Source of the DNA: Sphingomonas sp.
GTDB lineage: Bacteria > Pseudomonadota > Alphaproteobacteria > Sphingomonadales > Sphingomonadaceae
Reading direction: 5' to 3'
Assembly: GCF_029239295.1 (NCBI RefSeq)
Contig: NZ_JAQZBC010000012.1
Span: 35,151-99,150 of the forward strand
Length of the DNA: 64,000 bases
Shown here: one piece after another, positions 16,227 through 25,295 of the stretch
How positions within the stretch are numbered: position 1 is the first letter of the stretch
How the letters are laid out: the number at the start of each line of letters is the position of its first letter
Made by a program: the position numbers and the translations under genes
The notes under the pieces: model-generated
Database searches by the model: none
The model's input: the letters and a program-made list of their open reading frames with translations, nothing else
What the model was told of the DNA's origin: nothing

Positions 16227-18107
16227 ATGAACAGTGCCGATCCACCGATGCCTTTTCTGATTAGTCCGCCGCGCTTTCTGTTACACTATGTTGCCGCCCG
16301 GCCGTGGATTTTCCTGCTGTTGGGGCTTCTGGTCGCGGGTGCGTCGGTCAGCTCGATCGGCGTGCAATATGCGATGAAGGTGTTGATCGACACCATGACC
16401 GGCGAGGAACGGATCCGAGCCGCGGTCTATACCGCACTGGCCTCGTTCCTCGGGCTCGTCATTCTCGAAAGCCTGTTGCAGCGGCTTGCCGCGCTGACGC
16501 TCGGCCAGGCGACGGTGGTCTCGGGGGTCGCGATCCGGCTCGATATGGTAAACTACCTTACCGGTCACCAGATGCCCTTCTTCCAGAACCAGCGCGCTGG
16601 TTCGCTTGGGCACCGAATCTCAGGGCTGGCCGGGATATTCGGGGCGATCATCCATCGATTGCTGCAGGAGGTGACGCCGCCACTGATCGTGTTCGTCGGC
16701 GCGATCTTGATCTTCGTCACAATCGACGTCCGCATGGCGATCGTCCTCGGCGGCATCTTTGTCATCGTGACGCTCGGCCTGGTCCTGCTCGGGCTTCGCG
16801 GGCATGTTCATCACAAGGCCTTTGCGGAACATGCCGGGACGGTCGGCGGAGAGCTGGTCGATTTCATCGGCAATATCTGGGTGGTGAAGGCATTTGCCGC
16901 GGGTGAGCGTGAACTCTCACGACTTCGCGGGTTCCTGGATGACGAGGCGATTGCCCAGCGACGTGGGTGGTTTTTCGTCGAGCGGATGCGCGGGTTGCAC
17001 GATCTGTCGCTGGCGATCTTTGTCGGCGGTACGCTGATCTGGGCGATCGGCCGCTGGTCCAGCGGCGCCATCACCACCGGCGACGTTGTCGTCATCAGCA
17101 CACTGACGTTCCGCATCCTCCATGGCTCTCGCGATCTTGCCATGGCGCTGATCGATGTCAGTCAGCAGTTCAGTTACTTGCGAGAGACGCTGGACATCAT
17201 CGGCGTGCCGCAGACCCTCAGCGACGCCCCCGGCGCCACCCGCCTGCGCGTGGGTGAGGGGAGGGTCGAGTTCAACCACGTCACGTTCGGTTACGATCCG
17301 CGCCATCCGATCCTGCACGATCTCTCGCTGGCGATACCGGCAGGGCAGAAGGTCGGGATTGTTGGCCCTTCAGGTGCGGGCAAATCATCGATGCTTCAGC
17401 TGGTTCAGCGATTTCACGATCCGCAGGCCGGTCACGTCATGATCGACGGTCAGCGTGTGGACAGCGTGACGCAGGAAAGCCTTCGCGATGCGGTCGCGGT
17501 CGTGCCGCAGGAGGTGCTGCTCTTTCACCGGACGGTGATGGAGAACATCCGCTTTGCTCGGTCCGACGCCGACGATGACGAGGTGTACCGTGCGGCCGAA
17601 GCCGCGGGCTGTGACGAATTCATCCGGCGCCTCCCGCATGGCTATGACAGCATCGTGGGTGAGCGGGGGACCAATCTGTCCGGCGGGCAGCGGCAGCGGA
17701 TCGGTATCGCACGGGCTTTCCTGAAGAACGCCCGCATCGTCCTGCTCGATGAAGCGACATCCGCGCTCGACTCGGAGTCGGAACTGGAGGTTCAGAACGG
17801 GCTGGAGGCACTGATCCAGAACCGCACCGTCATTGCGGTTGCGCACCGCCTGTCCACGATCGTCAACTTCGATCGCGTGGTGGTCGTCTCGGCGGGTCGG
17901 GTGATCGAGGACGGTCCGCCGCAGCAACTCCTCCGGCGGCCAGACGGTGCGTTCCGCGCCTTGTGGGTCATGCAGGTCGAGGGGCTGGATCGTTCGTCCG
18001 GCATTTCGGCCGCTGGTGAGCGGCTCCGTGCGCTATCGGAACGCAGCCGCGCCCGGGTGCAGCGCATGATGCGCAGCGCGTGGCAGGGCGTCAGCGAGCG
18101 GAACTGA
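16227..18107 (+). CDS. ABC transporter, fused permease and ATPase (exporter type)
   Basis: A 626-residue half-transporter. The N-terminal permease (residues about 20-320) has six hydrophobic helices; the C-terminal nucleotide-binding domain carries Walker A GPSGAGKS at 380-387, the Q-loop in VVPQEVLLFH, signature LSGGQRQR starting at 484, Walker B IVLLDEATSALD with D508/E509, and the H-loop in AVAHRLS. It should act as a homodimer (MsbA/ABCB-like) exporting a lipid, peptide or drug. The frame is open upstream to 16149, but the hydrophobic domain starts soon after the ATG at 16227; ATG 16248 is an alternative. A Ser/Arg-rich tail of about 30 residues follows the ATPase. Substrate unknown. Confidence 0.85.
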   Translation: MNSADPPMPFLISPPRFLLHYVAARPWIFLLLGLLVAGASVSSIGVQYAMKVLIDTMTGEERIRAAVYTALASFLGLVILESLLQRLAALTLGQATVVSGVAIRLDMVNYLTGHQMPFFQNQRAGSLGHRISGLAGIFGAIIHRLLQEVTPPLIVFVGAILIFVTIDVRMAIVLGGIFVIVTLGLVLLGLRGHVHHKAFAEHAGTVGGELVDFIGNIWVVKAFAAGERELSRLRGFLDDEAIAQRRGWFFVERMRGLHDLSLAIFVGGTLIWAIGRWSSGAITTGDVVVISTLTFRILHGSRDLAMALIDVSQQFSYLRETLDIIGVPQTLSDAPGATRLRVGEGRVEFNHVTFGYDPRHPILHDLSLAIPAGQKVGIVGPSGAGKSSMLQLVQRFHDPQAGHVMIDGQRVDSVTQESLRDAVAVVPQEVLLFHRTVMENIRFARSDADDDEVYRAAEAAGCDEFIRRLPHGYDSIVGERGTNLSGGQRQRIGIARAFLKNARIVLLDEATSALDSESELEVQNGLEALIQNRTVIAVAHRLSTIVNFDRVVVVSAGRVIEDGPPQQLLRRPDGAFRALWVMQVEGLDRSSGISAAGERLRALSERSRARVQRMMRSAWQGVSERN

Positions 18108-18319
18108 GTGGCGCCTGGCGCTAGTCGGCGTTGAGGGCGTTGGCCTGAGGTGTTCAGCCTTCGCGGCTCGTCTCCCTCCGACCGGCCTCGGATCGCGAGG
18201 TCGGGTCATTCAGCACCAGCCTCTGATCATGGGGAATGTCGGCGCACCAAGTCTGTAGCGCGTATGCCCCGGAAGGTGAGCACATCGCGCACCGCCGGCC
18301 CGACAATGCCGAAAGAAAA
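18108..18319. other. intergenic region between convergent ABC transporter and rplI; nothing else seen
   Basis: This stretch separates convergent genes. Apart from the terminator described next to it, I see no gene, repeat or regulatory motif that I can support. Confidence 0.6.
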
Positions 18320-18349
18320 GGCCCGCCCGACAAAGCTGTCGGGCGGGCC
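18320..18349 (-). terminator. rho-independent terminator of the rpsF-rpsR-rplI operon
   Basis: A perfect 13-bp stem (GGCCCGCCCGACA / TGTCGGGCGGGCC) with a four-base loop. On the minus strand it is followed by CTTTTCTTTC, a T-rich tail, 27 bases after the rplI stop. Confidence 0.85.
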
Positions 18350-18376
18350 ATTCCTGATCGATTCAGATCCGTGGGA

Positions 18377-18970
18377 TCAGGCCTCAGCCTGCTCCTCGCG
18401 AACTTCCGCGGTCGAGCCAGGCTCGGCGTGCGCGTCATAGTCCTCGGTGAAGCCGCCCTGGTCCCGGCCTTCTTCGAAGACCTGCGCCATGACGTCAACG
18501 CCAGCCGCCTGCATCTCGGCCTCTTCAGGCGAGCGTGCGACGTTGACCTTGACCGGCACCGACACTTCCGGGTGAAGAGCGACCTTTACCTCGTAAACGC
18601 CGATCGCCTTGATCGGACGATCCAGAACAACCGCTGCCTTGGACACCTTGTGGCCGGCGTCGTTCAGTGCGTCGACCAGATCGCGAACCGCGACCGAGCC
18701 GTACAGCTGGCCAACGTTCGAAGCCTGACGGATGATGGTGACCGATGCGTCCTTGAAGCTCTTCGCTTCCTTCTCGGCTTCGCCGCGACGGTTGGCGTTT
18801 TCCGCCTCGATCCGCGCACGGTTAGCTTCGAAGACCTTGCGGTTCGCTTCGTTGGCGCGCAGCGCCTTCTTGTTCGGCAGGAGGTAGTTGCGGGCGAAGC
18901 CGTCCTTCACCTTCACTACGTCGCCGATGGCGCCGAGCTTTTCGACGCGCTCAAGCAGAATGACGTCCAT
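18377..18970 (-). CDS. rplI: 50S ribosomal protein bL9
   Basis: A 197-residue ribosomal protein binding 23S rRNA at the base of the L1 stalk. The N-terminal domain MDVILLERVEKLGAIGDVVKVKDGFARNYLLPNKKA contains the rRNA-binding GxxVxVKxGxxRNYLxPxxxA signature. A long charged connecting helix (about 40-75) leads to the C-terminal domain ending near residue 148. About 45 further residues form an acidic, Ala/Glu-rich tail (GGFTEDYDAHAEPGSTAEVR...), longer than the roughly 150-residue E. coli protein. It is last in rpsF-rpsR-rplI, 12 bases after rpsR. Confidence 0.97.
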   Translation of the reverse strand: MDVILLERVEKLGAIGDVVKVKDGFARNYLLPNKKALRANEANRKVFEANRARIEAENANRRGEAEKEAKSFKDASVTIIRQASNVGQLYGSVAVRDLVDALNDAGHKVSKAAVVLDRPIKAIGVYEVKVALHPEVSVPVKVNVARSPEEAEMQAAGVDVMAQVFEEGRDQGGFTEDYDAHAEPGSTAEVREEQAEA

Positions 18971-18982
18971 CTGCTCTTCTCC

Positions 18983-19207
18983 TTACTTAACGACGTAGGG
19001 CAGCAGGCCCAGGTGCCGGGCGCGCTTGATCGCCTGGGCGAGCTCACGCTGCTTCTTCGCGCTCACCGAGGTGATGCGCGACGGGACGATCTTGCCACGC
19101 TCGGACACGAAGCCCTGCAGCAGACGTACGTCCTTATAGTCGATCCGGGGAGCGTCCTTCGCCGAGAAGGGGCAGCTCTTACGACGACGGAAGAAGGGGC
19201 GTGCCAT
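18983..19207 (-). CDS. rpsR: 30S ribosomal protein bS18
   Basis: A 74-residue protein that pairs with bS6 on the 30S platform near 16S helices 22-23. The sequence [30 protein letters not shown] with [28 protein letters not shown] is a close match to the bS18 family. Its ATG shares one base with the rpsF stop codon (TAATG), indicating translational coupling with its binding partner bS6. Confidence 0.98.
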   Translation of the reverse strand: MARPFFRRRKSCPFSAKDAPRIDYKDVRLLQGFVSERGKIVPSRITSVSAKKQRELAQAIKRARHLGLLPYVVK

Positions 19208-19575
19208 TATGCGTTCTCCTCTTCACGACGACGGCCGCGCTCGCGGTCGCGTTCCTGCTTGCGCATCATCACCGACGGGCCCTGCTCATGCGCGTCAACC
19301 TTGACGGTCATGTAGCGGATCACGTCTTCGCTGATGGAGTGCTGACGCTCGATTTCGGCGACGGTGTCACCGGGCGCGTCGATCTCGAGCATGACGTAGT
19401 GAGCCTTGCGGTTCTTGGCCATGCGATAGGCCATGGAGCGCAAGCCCCAGGTCTCGGTCTTGATGACCTTGCCCTGATGATCTTCGACAATCTTGGTGAC
19501 GGCTTCTGCCATCGCGTCCACCTGCGCCTGTGCCAAATCTTGGCGCGCAAGGAACACGTGCTCGTATAGAGCCAT
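19207..19575 (-). CDS. rpsF: 30S ribosomal protein bS6
   Basis: A 122-residue ribosomal protein that binds bS18. The start [20 protein letters not shown] and the core [25 protein letters not shown] are typical. I placed the start at the ATG at 19575, where the family begins; the frame continues further upstream without bS6 sequence. A charged C-terminal tail ([18 protein letters not shown]) is an alphaproteobacterial-style extension. First gene of the rpsF-rpsR-rplI operon. Confidence 0.97.
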   Translation of the reverse strand: MALYEHVFLARQDLAQAQVDAMAEAVTKIVEDHQGKVIKTETWGLRSMAYRMAKNRKAHYVMLEIDAPGDTVAEIERQHSISEDVIRYMTVKVDAHEQGPSVMMRKQERDRERGRRREEENA

Positions 19576-19603
19576 GTGCTTTCCTTCGTTGGCCGATCGC
19601 TGA

Positions 19604-19620
19604 CATGGCCCCGTGCCATG
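19604..19620 (-). promoter_or_regulatory. small hairpin in the rpsF leader
   Basis: CATGGC (19604-19609) and GCCATG (19615-19620) form a perfect 6-bp stem with a five-base loop about 28 bases ahead of rpsF. Many bacteria have a bS6:bS18-binding leader in this position; whether this stem is that element is inference only. Confidence 0.25.
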
Positions 19621-19718
19621 CCCCTCCGGCTGTCGTCCACAACAGCAAAAGGCGAGGAGTCGACGCTCCCCGCCCATGCTCTGTGCTCCTCTACCGGGAG
19701 CGGCTCGAATTGCAAGCC

Positions 19719-20078
19719 TTAGCGGAAGGCCCCGCGGATCACGTTGATGATCTGGCCGTTGCGACCGATCAGCAGTGCGTCTCCGCCCGATCGCACCCAC
19801 TGCTGGCCACGCTGCGGCGCGTAGAGGCGCTTGCCGCGGAACTGGCGATGGTCGACGACGCGATAGTTGCGAGCATAGCGTCGATCGAAGCGTTCACCCT
19901 TGCGCCAGTCGCGATAGGTCGGTTGACGCGTAACGGTGGTATGCTTCATGACCGTCCCGTTGCCGCGATGCTGAACCGTGCGAGTAACCTCGCGGTGCTG
20001 CGCCTGCGCGGCGCTGGCGATCACCGGGGTGGCGACCAGCGAGGCGGCGACAGTCGCCTTGATCAGATTCTTGAACAT
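19719..20078 (-). CDS. RcnB-like periplasmic protein
   Basis: A 119-residue secreted protein. Residues 1-26 are a signal peptide ([20 protein letters not shown], cleavage around AQAQ). The mature part has the RcnB-type repeat-fold pattern: [62 protein letters not shown], that is a WRKG turn followed by a VVDxxxxxLxxPxxGxxWVR block. E. coli RcnB is a periplasmic modulator of Ni/Co export, but most alphaproteobacterial homologues have no known link to metals. It is divergent from the GT39-like gene, with 183 bases between. Rich in Arg and aromatic residues. Confidence 0.75.
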   Translation of the reverse strand: MFKNLIKATVAASLVATPVIASAAQAQHREVTRTVQHRGNGTVMKHTTVTRQPTYRDWRKGERFDRRYARNYRVVDHRQFRGKRLYAPQRGQQWVRSGGDALLIGRNGQIINVIRGAFR

Positions 20079-20261
20079 CTCACTGCTCCTCTTTCACTTT
20101 GTACCGGCGCCGGCGTCTCGGCGTCGGATATCTATCTGGGGCAGGGATGTATCGCAGCTGTCACAGCGCGCGCACTAAATGGTCGCGATTTGTCGCAGAT
20201 CGCGATCCAGCCTGAACCGTGGTTCAGAAATGCAATCATTTCTACACGTGGTGGGCGTACA

Positions 20262-21779
20262 ATGGGCGTGATGGCGACACTCTTTACGCGCGGATCGTGG
20301 AACGGCAGCTCGCCTCTGTCTGCGTCCGACGGCTCTATTCTCGACGCGAAAACCCGACGCCTCTGGGCCATGTTCCTGTTCCTTGCGATCGGGGCAGCCC
20401 TGTTCATAGGCTGGGTTGGCTTCATGGCCTCCGACGACTCGCTTTATTATGCAGGCGCGCTGCGGTGGCTGACCGATCCGCCCTTTGCTGGCAGCGATCA
20501 CTGGTCGACCCGCTTTCCCCTGACGCTCACCTTTGCCGCGATGCTGGCGGCGTTCGGGCGCAATTACGTAGCGTTGGGCATGACGGCGGTCCTGTTCTAC
20601 GTCGTGCTGGTGGCGCTCGTTGGCCGCTTCACCGCTGGTCTGACAGGGGAGCGAAGCGGGTGGATCGCCGCACTGCTGACCGCGACGCTGCCGGTGGTGG
20701 TCAGCCATGCAACCACAGTCAGCGTGGATCTGATCGAAGTTGCGGCGCTGGTCGGCGGTGCCTGGCTGGTCGGCCGTGCCAGCGATGATCGCGTCGGCCT
20801 TGTCCGCGCTGCCGCTGGTGGGGCGCTGTTCGGCATCGCCGTACTGTGCCGCGAGACAAGCGTTCTAGCGCTGGCGGCGCTTGGCCCACTGTTGCTGATC
20901 GGCCGGCCGATATCGCGCCGCGTGTTGATCGCCTGCGCCGTTGGTGCCGCAGCCATTCTGGCGGGAGAGGCCTTGTTCCAATGGGCGATGACGGGTGAAC
21001 CGCTGCGCCGCTACACGATCGCCTTCCATCACGACGAACACATCGACCGGGCCGCGAACAGAGAGGGTAATTTCCTTCTCTGGCCGCCGATCGATCCCTT
21101 GCTCGTCCTCCTCATCAATGATGATTTCGGCCTGTTGTTCTGGCTGTTGCCGGTAGCATTCGCCCGCGGCGCGTGGGCGCTGATCCCCCGCGCGCGCCGC
21201 GTACCGCTGACCCTGCTGTCGATCATGGCGGGCGTCAGCTTTTTGCTCGTCGCTGCACTTTATACGAAGCTGGTCTTGAACCCCCGCTACTTCATGCTGG
21301 CCGCTATCGTCGGGTTGATCGTGCTCGCCATCTGGATCAATCGGCTTCCTGCGCGCGTGGCGGCGTTGATCCTGACCATCCTTGTATCGACCAACCTATT
21401 GTTGATGAGCGTCGGCAACGCGCATCCACGCTGGCCGATGGAAGCTCTGGTCCTGGCGGCGCAGGCTAACCCCGGAGAGGTCGTCGCGGCGGACGAGGGC
21501 ATCGTGCATCGCGCGGCCATATCGATGGCCTTCATCGGTCAGGACAACATCCGCCCCTTGCCGACAGATCCTGCCGATCAGGCAGTGCCTCATCTCGTCG
21601 TGACGAAAGCGGGCGAGGCGCCGGCCGGGCGGATCGTGGCCAGGTATCCGTCACCGCCGACGCGGCTCGGTTCTTTGCTGCGTACGCTGGGGCTCGCACC
21701 GTTGGTGCCCTCCGCCATCGCCCACAGAATGTTTTCGCCCAGCCCCGAAATGGTCCTCGTCCGAACCTCTGGCGGTTGA
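20262..21779 (+). CDS. GT39-like membrane glycosyltransferase
   Basis: A 505-residue polytopic membrane protein of the ArnT/PMT type, which transfers a sugar from a polyprenyl-phosphate donor at the outer face of the inner membrane. The diagnostic first-loop acidic pair is in MASDDSLYYAGALRWL (residues about 54-69), followed by many hydrophobic helices to about residue 400, with RETSVLALAALGPLLL in the core, and a soluble C-terminal region with NAHPRWPMEALVLAA. The start is ambiguous between ATG 20262 and ATG 20271; the frame is open far upstream, where it overlaps the opposite-strand RcnB-like and rpsF genes. Acceptor and sugar unknown. It lies 53 bases ahead of fabD but appears functionally unrelated. 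Confidence 0.75.
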   Translation: MGVMATLFTRGSWNGSSPLSASDGSILDAKTRRLWAMFLFLAIGAALFIGWVGFMASDDSLYYAGALRWLTDPPFAGSDHWSTRFPLTLTFAAMLAAFGRNYVALGMTAVLFYVVLVALVGRFTAGLTGERSGWIAALLTATLPVVVSHATTVSVDLIEVAALVGGAWLVGRASDDRVGLVRAAAGGALFGIAVLCRETSVLALAALGPLLLIGRPISRRVLIACAVGAAAILAGEALFQWAMTGEPLRRYTIAFHHDEHIDRAANREGNFLLWPPIDPLLVLLINDDFGLLFWLLPVAFARGAWALIPRARRVPLTLLSIMAGVSFLLVAALYTKLVLNPRYFMLAAIVGLIVLAIWINRLPARVAALILTILVSTNLLLMSVGNAHPRWPMEALVLAAQANPGEVVAADEGIVHRAAISMAFIGQDNIRPLPTDPADQAVPHLVVTKAGEAPAGRIVARYPSPPTRLGSLLRTLGLAPLVPSAIAHRMFSPSPEMVLVRTSGG

Positions 21780-21832
21780 CCGTAGCGCCTCGCCCCGCCT
21801 ACCGCGCGCCTCTTCCAATTCAGGAGAGACCG

Positions 21833-22768
21833 ATGCGAGCGTTCATCTTTCCGGGTCAGGGCAGCCAGGCTGTCGGCATGGGCCAGGCACTGTCAGCTGC
21901 CAGCCCCGCCGCGCGTGAGGTTTTCGGCGAGGTTGACGAGGCACTTGGCCAGAACCTCTTCCGGCTCATGGCCGAGGGGCCGGCTGACGAGTTGACGCTG
22001 ACCGAGAATGCGCAGCCGGCGATCATGGCCAACGCCATCGCTACCTTGCGCGTGCTCGAAAAGGAGGGTGGTATTCGCCTCGCGGACAAGGCGGACTTTG
22101 TAGCCGGTCACAGCCTGGGCGAATATACCGCGCTGTGCGCTGCCGGCGCGTTCGACGTCGCAACGACGGCTCGCCTGCTGAAGCTGCGCGGTCAGGCGAT
22201 GCAGGCTGCCGTCCCGGTGGGCGAGGGTGGCATGGCCGCCTTGCTGGGCGCCGACCTGATGAAGGCGCAGGCGATTGCATCCGCCGCTGCTGAGGGCGAG
22301 GTGTGCACCGTCGCGAATGACAATGATCCATCGCAGGTCGTCATTTCCGGCGCGAAGGCCGCGATTGATCGGGCGATTGCCATTGCCAAGGATCATGGTG
22401 CGAAGCGCGGGATCGCGTTGCCGGTGTCGGCACCTTTCCACTGCTCGCTGATGCAGCCCGCGGCCGATGCCATGGCCACGGCGCTGGCAGACGCGCGCAT
22501 CGCCGCGCCGCTCGTGCCGGTCTATGCCAATGTTCTCGCCGCCCCGGTCAGCGATCCCGATACGATCCGCCGCCTGCTGGTGGAGCAGGTCACCGGCATG
22601 GTCCGCTGGCGCGAATCGGTGCTGGCGATGGTCGAGGCGGACGTGACCGATTTCGTCGAATTCGGCGGTAAGGTTCTAGGACCGATGGTCAAGCGGACCG
22701 CACCGGATGCGAACGCGATCAGCGTCGTGTCCATGGATGATATCGAGGCGCTGCTGAAGGCGCTGTGA
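21833..22768 (+). CDS. fabD: malonyl-CoA:ACP transacylase
   Basis: A 311-residue enzyme that loads malonyl groups from CoA onto acyl carrier protein for type II fatty acid synthesis. The nucleophile is Ser94 in GHSLGEYTALC, His203 (APFHCSLM) is the general base, and PGQGSQ at 7-12 builds the oxyanion hole. The ATG at 21833 follows AGGAGAG by five bases, so the open frame upstream is not used. It heads fabD-fabG-acpP-fabF; the usual upstream neighbours plsX and fabH are not in this window. Confidence 0.97.
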   Translation: MRAFIFPGQGSQAVGMGQALSAASPAAREVFGEVDEALGQNLFRLMAEGPADELTLTENAQPAIMANAIATLRVLEKEGGIRLADKADFVAGHSLGEYTALCAAGAFDVATTARLLKLRGQAMQAAVPVGEGGMAALLGADLMKAQAIASAAAEGEVCTVANDNDPSQVVISGAKAAIDRAIAIAKDHGAKRGIALPVSAPFHCSLMQPAADAMATALADARIAAPLVPVYANVLAAPVSDPDTIRRLLVEQVTGMVRWRESVLAMVEADVTDFVEFGGKVLGPMVKRTAPDANAISVVSMDDIEALLKAL

Positions 22769-22781
22769 AGGAGGAAGTTTG

Positions 22782-23522
22782 ATGTTCGACCTCACGGGCA
22801 TGACGGCGCTGGTAACCGGCGCATCGGGCGGGATCGGTTCCGCCGTTGCGCAAGCGCTGGCGGCGCAGGGCGCTCGGATCGCGGTATCCGGTTCCAACCT
22901 CGACAAGCTGGAGGCATTTCGCGCCAGCCTGGCGGGTGATCACGTCGCGATCCCGGCGAACCTTTCGGATTCGGCGGCCGTCGATGCACTTGTGCCCGCC
23001 GCGGTAGAGGCGCTGGGTGGCCGTCTCGACATCCTGGTCAACAATGCCGGCGTTACCCGTGACAACCTCACGATGCGCATGAAGGATGACGAATGGGATC
23101 AGGTGATCCGCGTCAACCTGGAAGCCGCTTTCCGCCTGATCCGCGCCGCGGCGAAGCCGATGATGAAGCAGCGTTTCGGTCGCATCGTGTCGATCACGTC
23201 GGTGGTCGGGCAGACCGGCAATCCGGGTCAGGCGAATTATGCCGCGTCCAAGGCCGGTCTGGTCGGCATGTCGAAGGCAGTTGCACAGGAACTGGCGAGC
23301 CGGGGCGTGACCGTGAATTGCGTCGCCCCGGGCTTCATCCGGTCGGCGATGACCGACGTCTTGCCGGATGCGCAAAAGTCGGCACTGCTTACCAAGATTC
23401 CGGCTGGTGATCTTGGCCGCGGAGAGGATATCGGGGCAGCCGTCGTTTACCTTGCATCGCGCGAGGCGGGCTATGTCACGGGCCAGACATTGCACGTCAA
23501 TGGCGGCATGGCGATGATTTAA
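22782..23522 (+). CDS. fabG: 3-oxoacyl-ACP reductase
   Basis: A 246-residue SDR that reduces 3-oxoacyl-ACP with NADPH in the first reductive step of fatty acid elongation. TGASGGIG at 12-19, NNAG at 87-90, Ser140, Tyr153 and Lys157 form the cofactor and catalytic sites, and [11 protein letters not shown] matches FabG closely. The ATG at 22782 has AGGAGG eight bases upstream; the TTG one codon before is less likely. It starts 13 bases after fabD ends. Confidence 0.97.
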   Translation: MFDLTGMTALVTGASGGIGSAVAQALAAQGARIAVSGSNLDKLEAFRASLAGDHVAIPANLSDSAAVDALVPAAVEALGGRLDILVNNAGVTRDNLTMRMKDDEWDQVIRVNLEAAFRLIRAAAKPMMKQRFGRIVSITSVVGQTGNPGQANYAASKAGLVGMSKAVAQELASRGVTVNCVAPGFIRSAMTDVLPDAQKSALLTKIPAGDLGRGEDIGAAVVYLASREAGYVTGQTLHVNGGMAMI

Positions 23523-23602
23523 AGCAGACTTGTATCGCAGCGAGGCCCGTTCTACCTGCGTTCAGGATTCAACAACCCCCCGACGAAACAAAGGGAATTA
23601 TT

Positions 23603-23839
23603 ATGAGCGAGACCGCCGACCGCGTGAAGAAGATCGTCGTCGAGCATCTCGGCGTCGAGGCCGACAAGGTGACCGAGGATGCGAGCTTCATCGACGATCT
23701 CGGCGCGGACAGCCTCGACATTGTCGAGCTGGTGATGGCGTTCGAAGAAGAGTTCGGGGTAGAAATTCCCGATGACGCCGCCGAGAAGATCACCACCGTG
23801 CGCGATGCGATCACCTACATCGACGAGCACAAGGGCTGA
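23603..23839 (+). CDS. acpP: acyl carrier protein
   Basis: A 78-residue acidic four-helix protein. The phosphopantetheine attachment Ser37 lies in the invariant GADSLD. The sequence [45 protein letters not shown] fits AcpP along its whole length. A separate ribosome site AAGGGAA precedes the ATG. An 80-base gap after fabG and a hairpin before fabF suggest that its expression is adjusted independently, as expected for a very abundant protein. Confidence 0.98.
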   Translation: MSETADRVKKIVVEHLGVEADKVTEDASFIDDLGADSLDIVELVMAFEEEFGVEIPDDAAEKITTVRDAITYIDEHKG

Positions 23840-23895
23840 TCGCCCGCGGGGCGGGGCGGCATGACGTTCGCTCCTGCTTCGCACTGGATTTGAGC

Positions 23896-23935
23896 GGCTC
23901 CCCGTCCCCGTCTAGAGGGCGGGGGGCCGTTTCGT
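23896..23935 (+). terminator. hairpin between acpP and fabF, terminator or attenuator
   Basis: An 11-bp stem with two G-T wobbles pairs GGCTCCCCGTC (23896 on) with GGCGGGGGGCC (23918-23928), followed by GTTTCGTT. It could end a short, abundant acpP transcript with partial read-through into fabF 24 bases later. Confidence 0.6.
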
Positions 23936-23958
23936 TGTAATGTTCATGGAGTTGCGCA

Positions 23959-25218
23959 ATGCGCCGCGTCGTTGTCACAGGTCTTGGTCTCGTCACCCCG
24001 TTGGGGGCAGACGTGGAAACAGCATGGGCCAATATCATCGCTGGCAAGTCGGGCGCAGGCCCGATCACGCGATTTGATGCATCGGACCAGAAATGCCGCA
24101 TCGCCTGCGAGGTGAAGCCGGCGGATCATCCGTACGGCTTTGATGCCAGCAAGCGGGTCGATCACAAGATCCAGCGCCAGGTCGATCCATTCATCGTGTT
24201 CGGCATCGATGCGGCCGGGCAGGCACTCGAGGACGCGGGCCTGACGGAGATGTCGGAACAGGAGCGTTTTCGGGCAGGTTGTTCGATCGGCGCTGGCATC
24301 GGCGGATTGCCAGGTATCGCCAGCGAATCGATCGTGCTCCATGAAAAGGGTCCCAGCCGCGTCAGCCCGCACTTCGTGCACGGGCGCCTGATCAATCTGA
24401 TCTCGGGTCAGGTCAGCATCAAATATGGCTTGATGGGGCCGAACCATGCGGTCGTGACCGCCTGCTCGACCGGGGCGCATTCAATCGGCGATGCCGCTCG
24501 GATGATCGCCATGGACGATGCGGACGTCATGCTGGCCGGTGGCTCGGAAGGCGCGATCTGCCCGCTTGGCATTGCCGGCTTCGCCCAGGCGCGCGCACTC
24601 AGCACGAACTACAACGATACCCCTGAGAAGGCCAGTCGCCCGTACGACAAGGACCGCGACGGCTTTGTGATGGGCGAGGGCGCTGGCGTGGTCGTGCTCG
24701 AAGAATATGAGCGCGCCAAGGCTCGCGGTGCGAAGATCTATGCCGAAGTGATCGGCTATGGTCTTTCCGGCGACGCCTATCACGTCACCGCGCCCCATCC
24801 CGAAGGTTCGGGTGCGTTCCGCTCGATGGAGATGGCGATGCGCAAGTCGGGACTCCGGCTTGAGGATATCGACTACATCAACGCGCACGGCACCTCGACG
24901 CCGCTGGGTGATGAACTGGAGCTTGGCGCGGTCCGTCGCCTGTTCGGCGATCATATCGGCTCGCTTTCCATGTCCTCGACGAAGTCGGCGATCGGTCACT
25001 TGCTCGGCGGCGCGGGCGCGGTCGAAAGCATCTTCTGCATCCTGGCGATGCGCGACCAGATCGTGCCCCCGACGCTCAACCTCGACAATCCAAGCGACAA
25101 TTGCGCGGGCGTCGATCTGGTGCCGCACACCGCCAAAAAGCGTCAGGTGCGCGCCGTGCTCAACAACAGCTTCGGCTTTGGCGGCACGAACGCATCGCTG
25201 GTGATGAAGGCGATCTGA
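23959..25218 (+). CDS. fabF: 3-oxoacyl-ACP synthase II (KAS II)
   Basis: A 419-residue condensing enzyme extending acyl-ACP with malonyl-ACP. The Cys169-His310-His347 triad is complete: VVTACSTGAHS, YINAHGTSTPLGD, and KSAIGHLLGGAGAVE with Lys342. Length and motifs fit FabF rather than FabB. It also resembles the KAS II that elongates to C18, important for the C18:1-rich lipids of alphaproteobacteria. Transcribed with fabD-fabG-acpP. Confidence 0.97.
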   Translation: MRRVVVTGLGLVTPLGADVETAWANIIAGKSGAGPITRFDASDQKCRIACEVKPADHPYGFDASKRVDHKIQRQVDPFIVFGIDAAGQALEDAGLTEMSEQERFRAGCSIGAGIGGLPGIASESIVLHEKGPSRVSPHFVHGRLINLISGQVSIKYGLMGPNHAVVTACSTGAHSIGDAARMIAMDDADVMLAGGSEGAICPLGIAGFAQARALSTNYNDTPEKASRPYDKDRDGFVMGEGAGVVVLEEYERAKARGAKIYAEVIGYGLSGDAYHVTAPHPEGSGAFRSMEMAMRKSGLRLEDIDYINAHGTSTPLGDELELGAVRRLFGDHIGSLSMSSTKSAIGHLLGGAGAVESIFCILAMRDQIVPPTLNLDNPSDNCAGVDLVPHTAKKRQVRAVLNNSFGFGGTNASLVMKAI

Positions 25219-25295
25219 CGGTCGGCGCGGGCCGCGTGAGGCTGGCCGGCTGAGCGCCGGCCGCCCGCGGCACGTGCCATCACCAGGGTAAATGC

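Noticed and set aside
15412..16245. 277-residue open frame on the minus strand
   Set aside because: Covers ohr in antisense and the following spacer; the ohr reading is certain and this translation shows no family features.
18236..19315. 359-residue open frame on the plus strand
   Set aside because: It is antisense to rplI, rpsR and rpsF, whose identity is certain.
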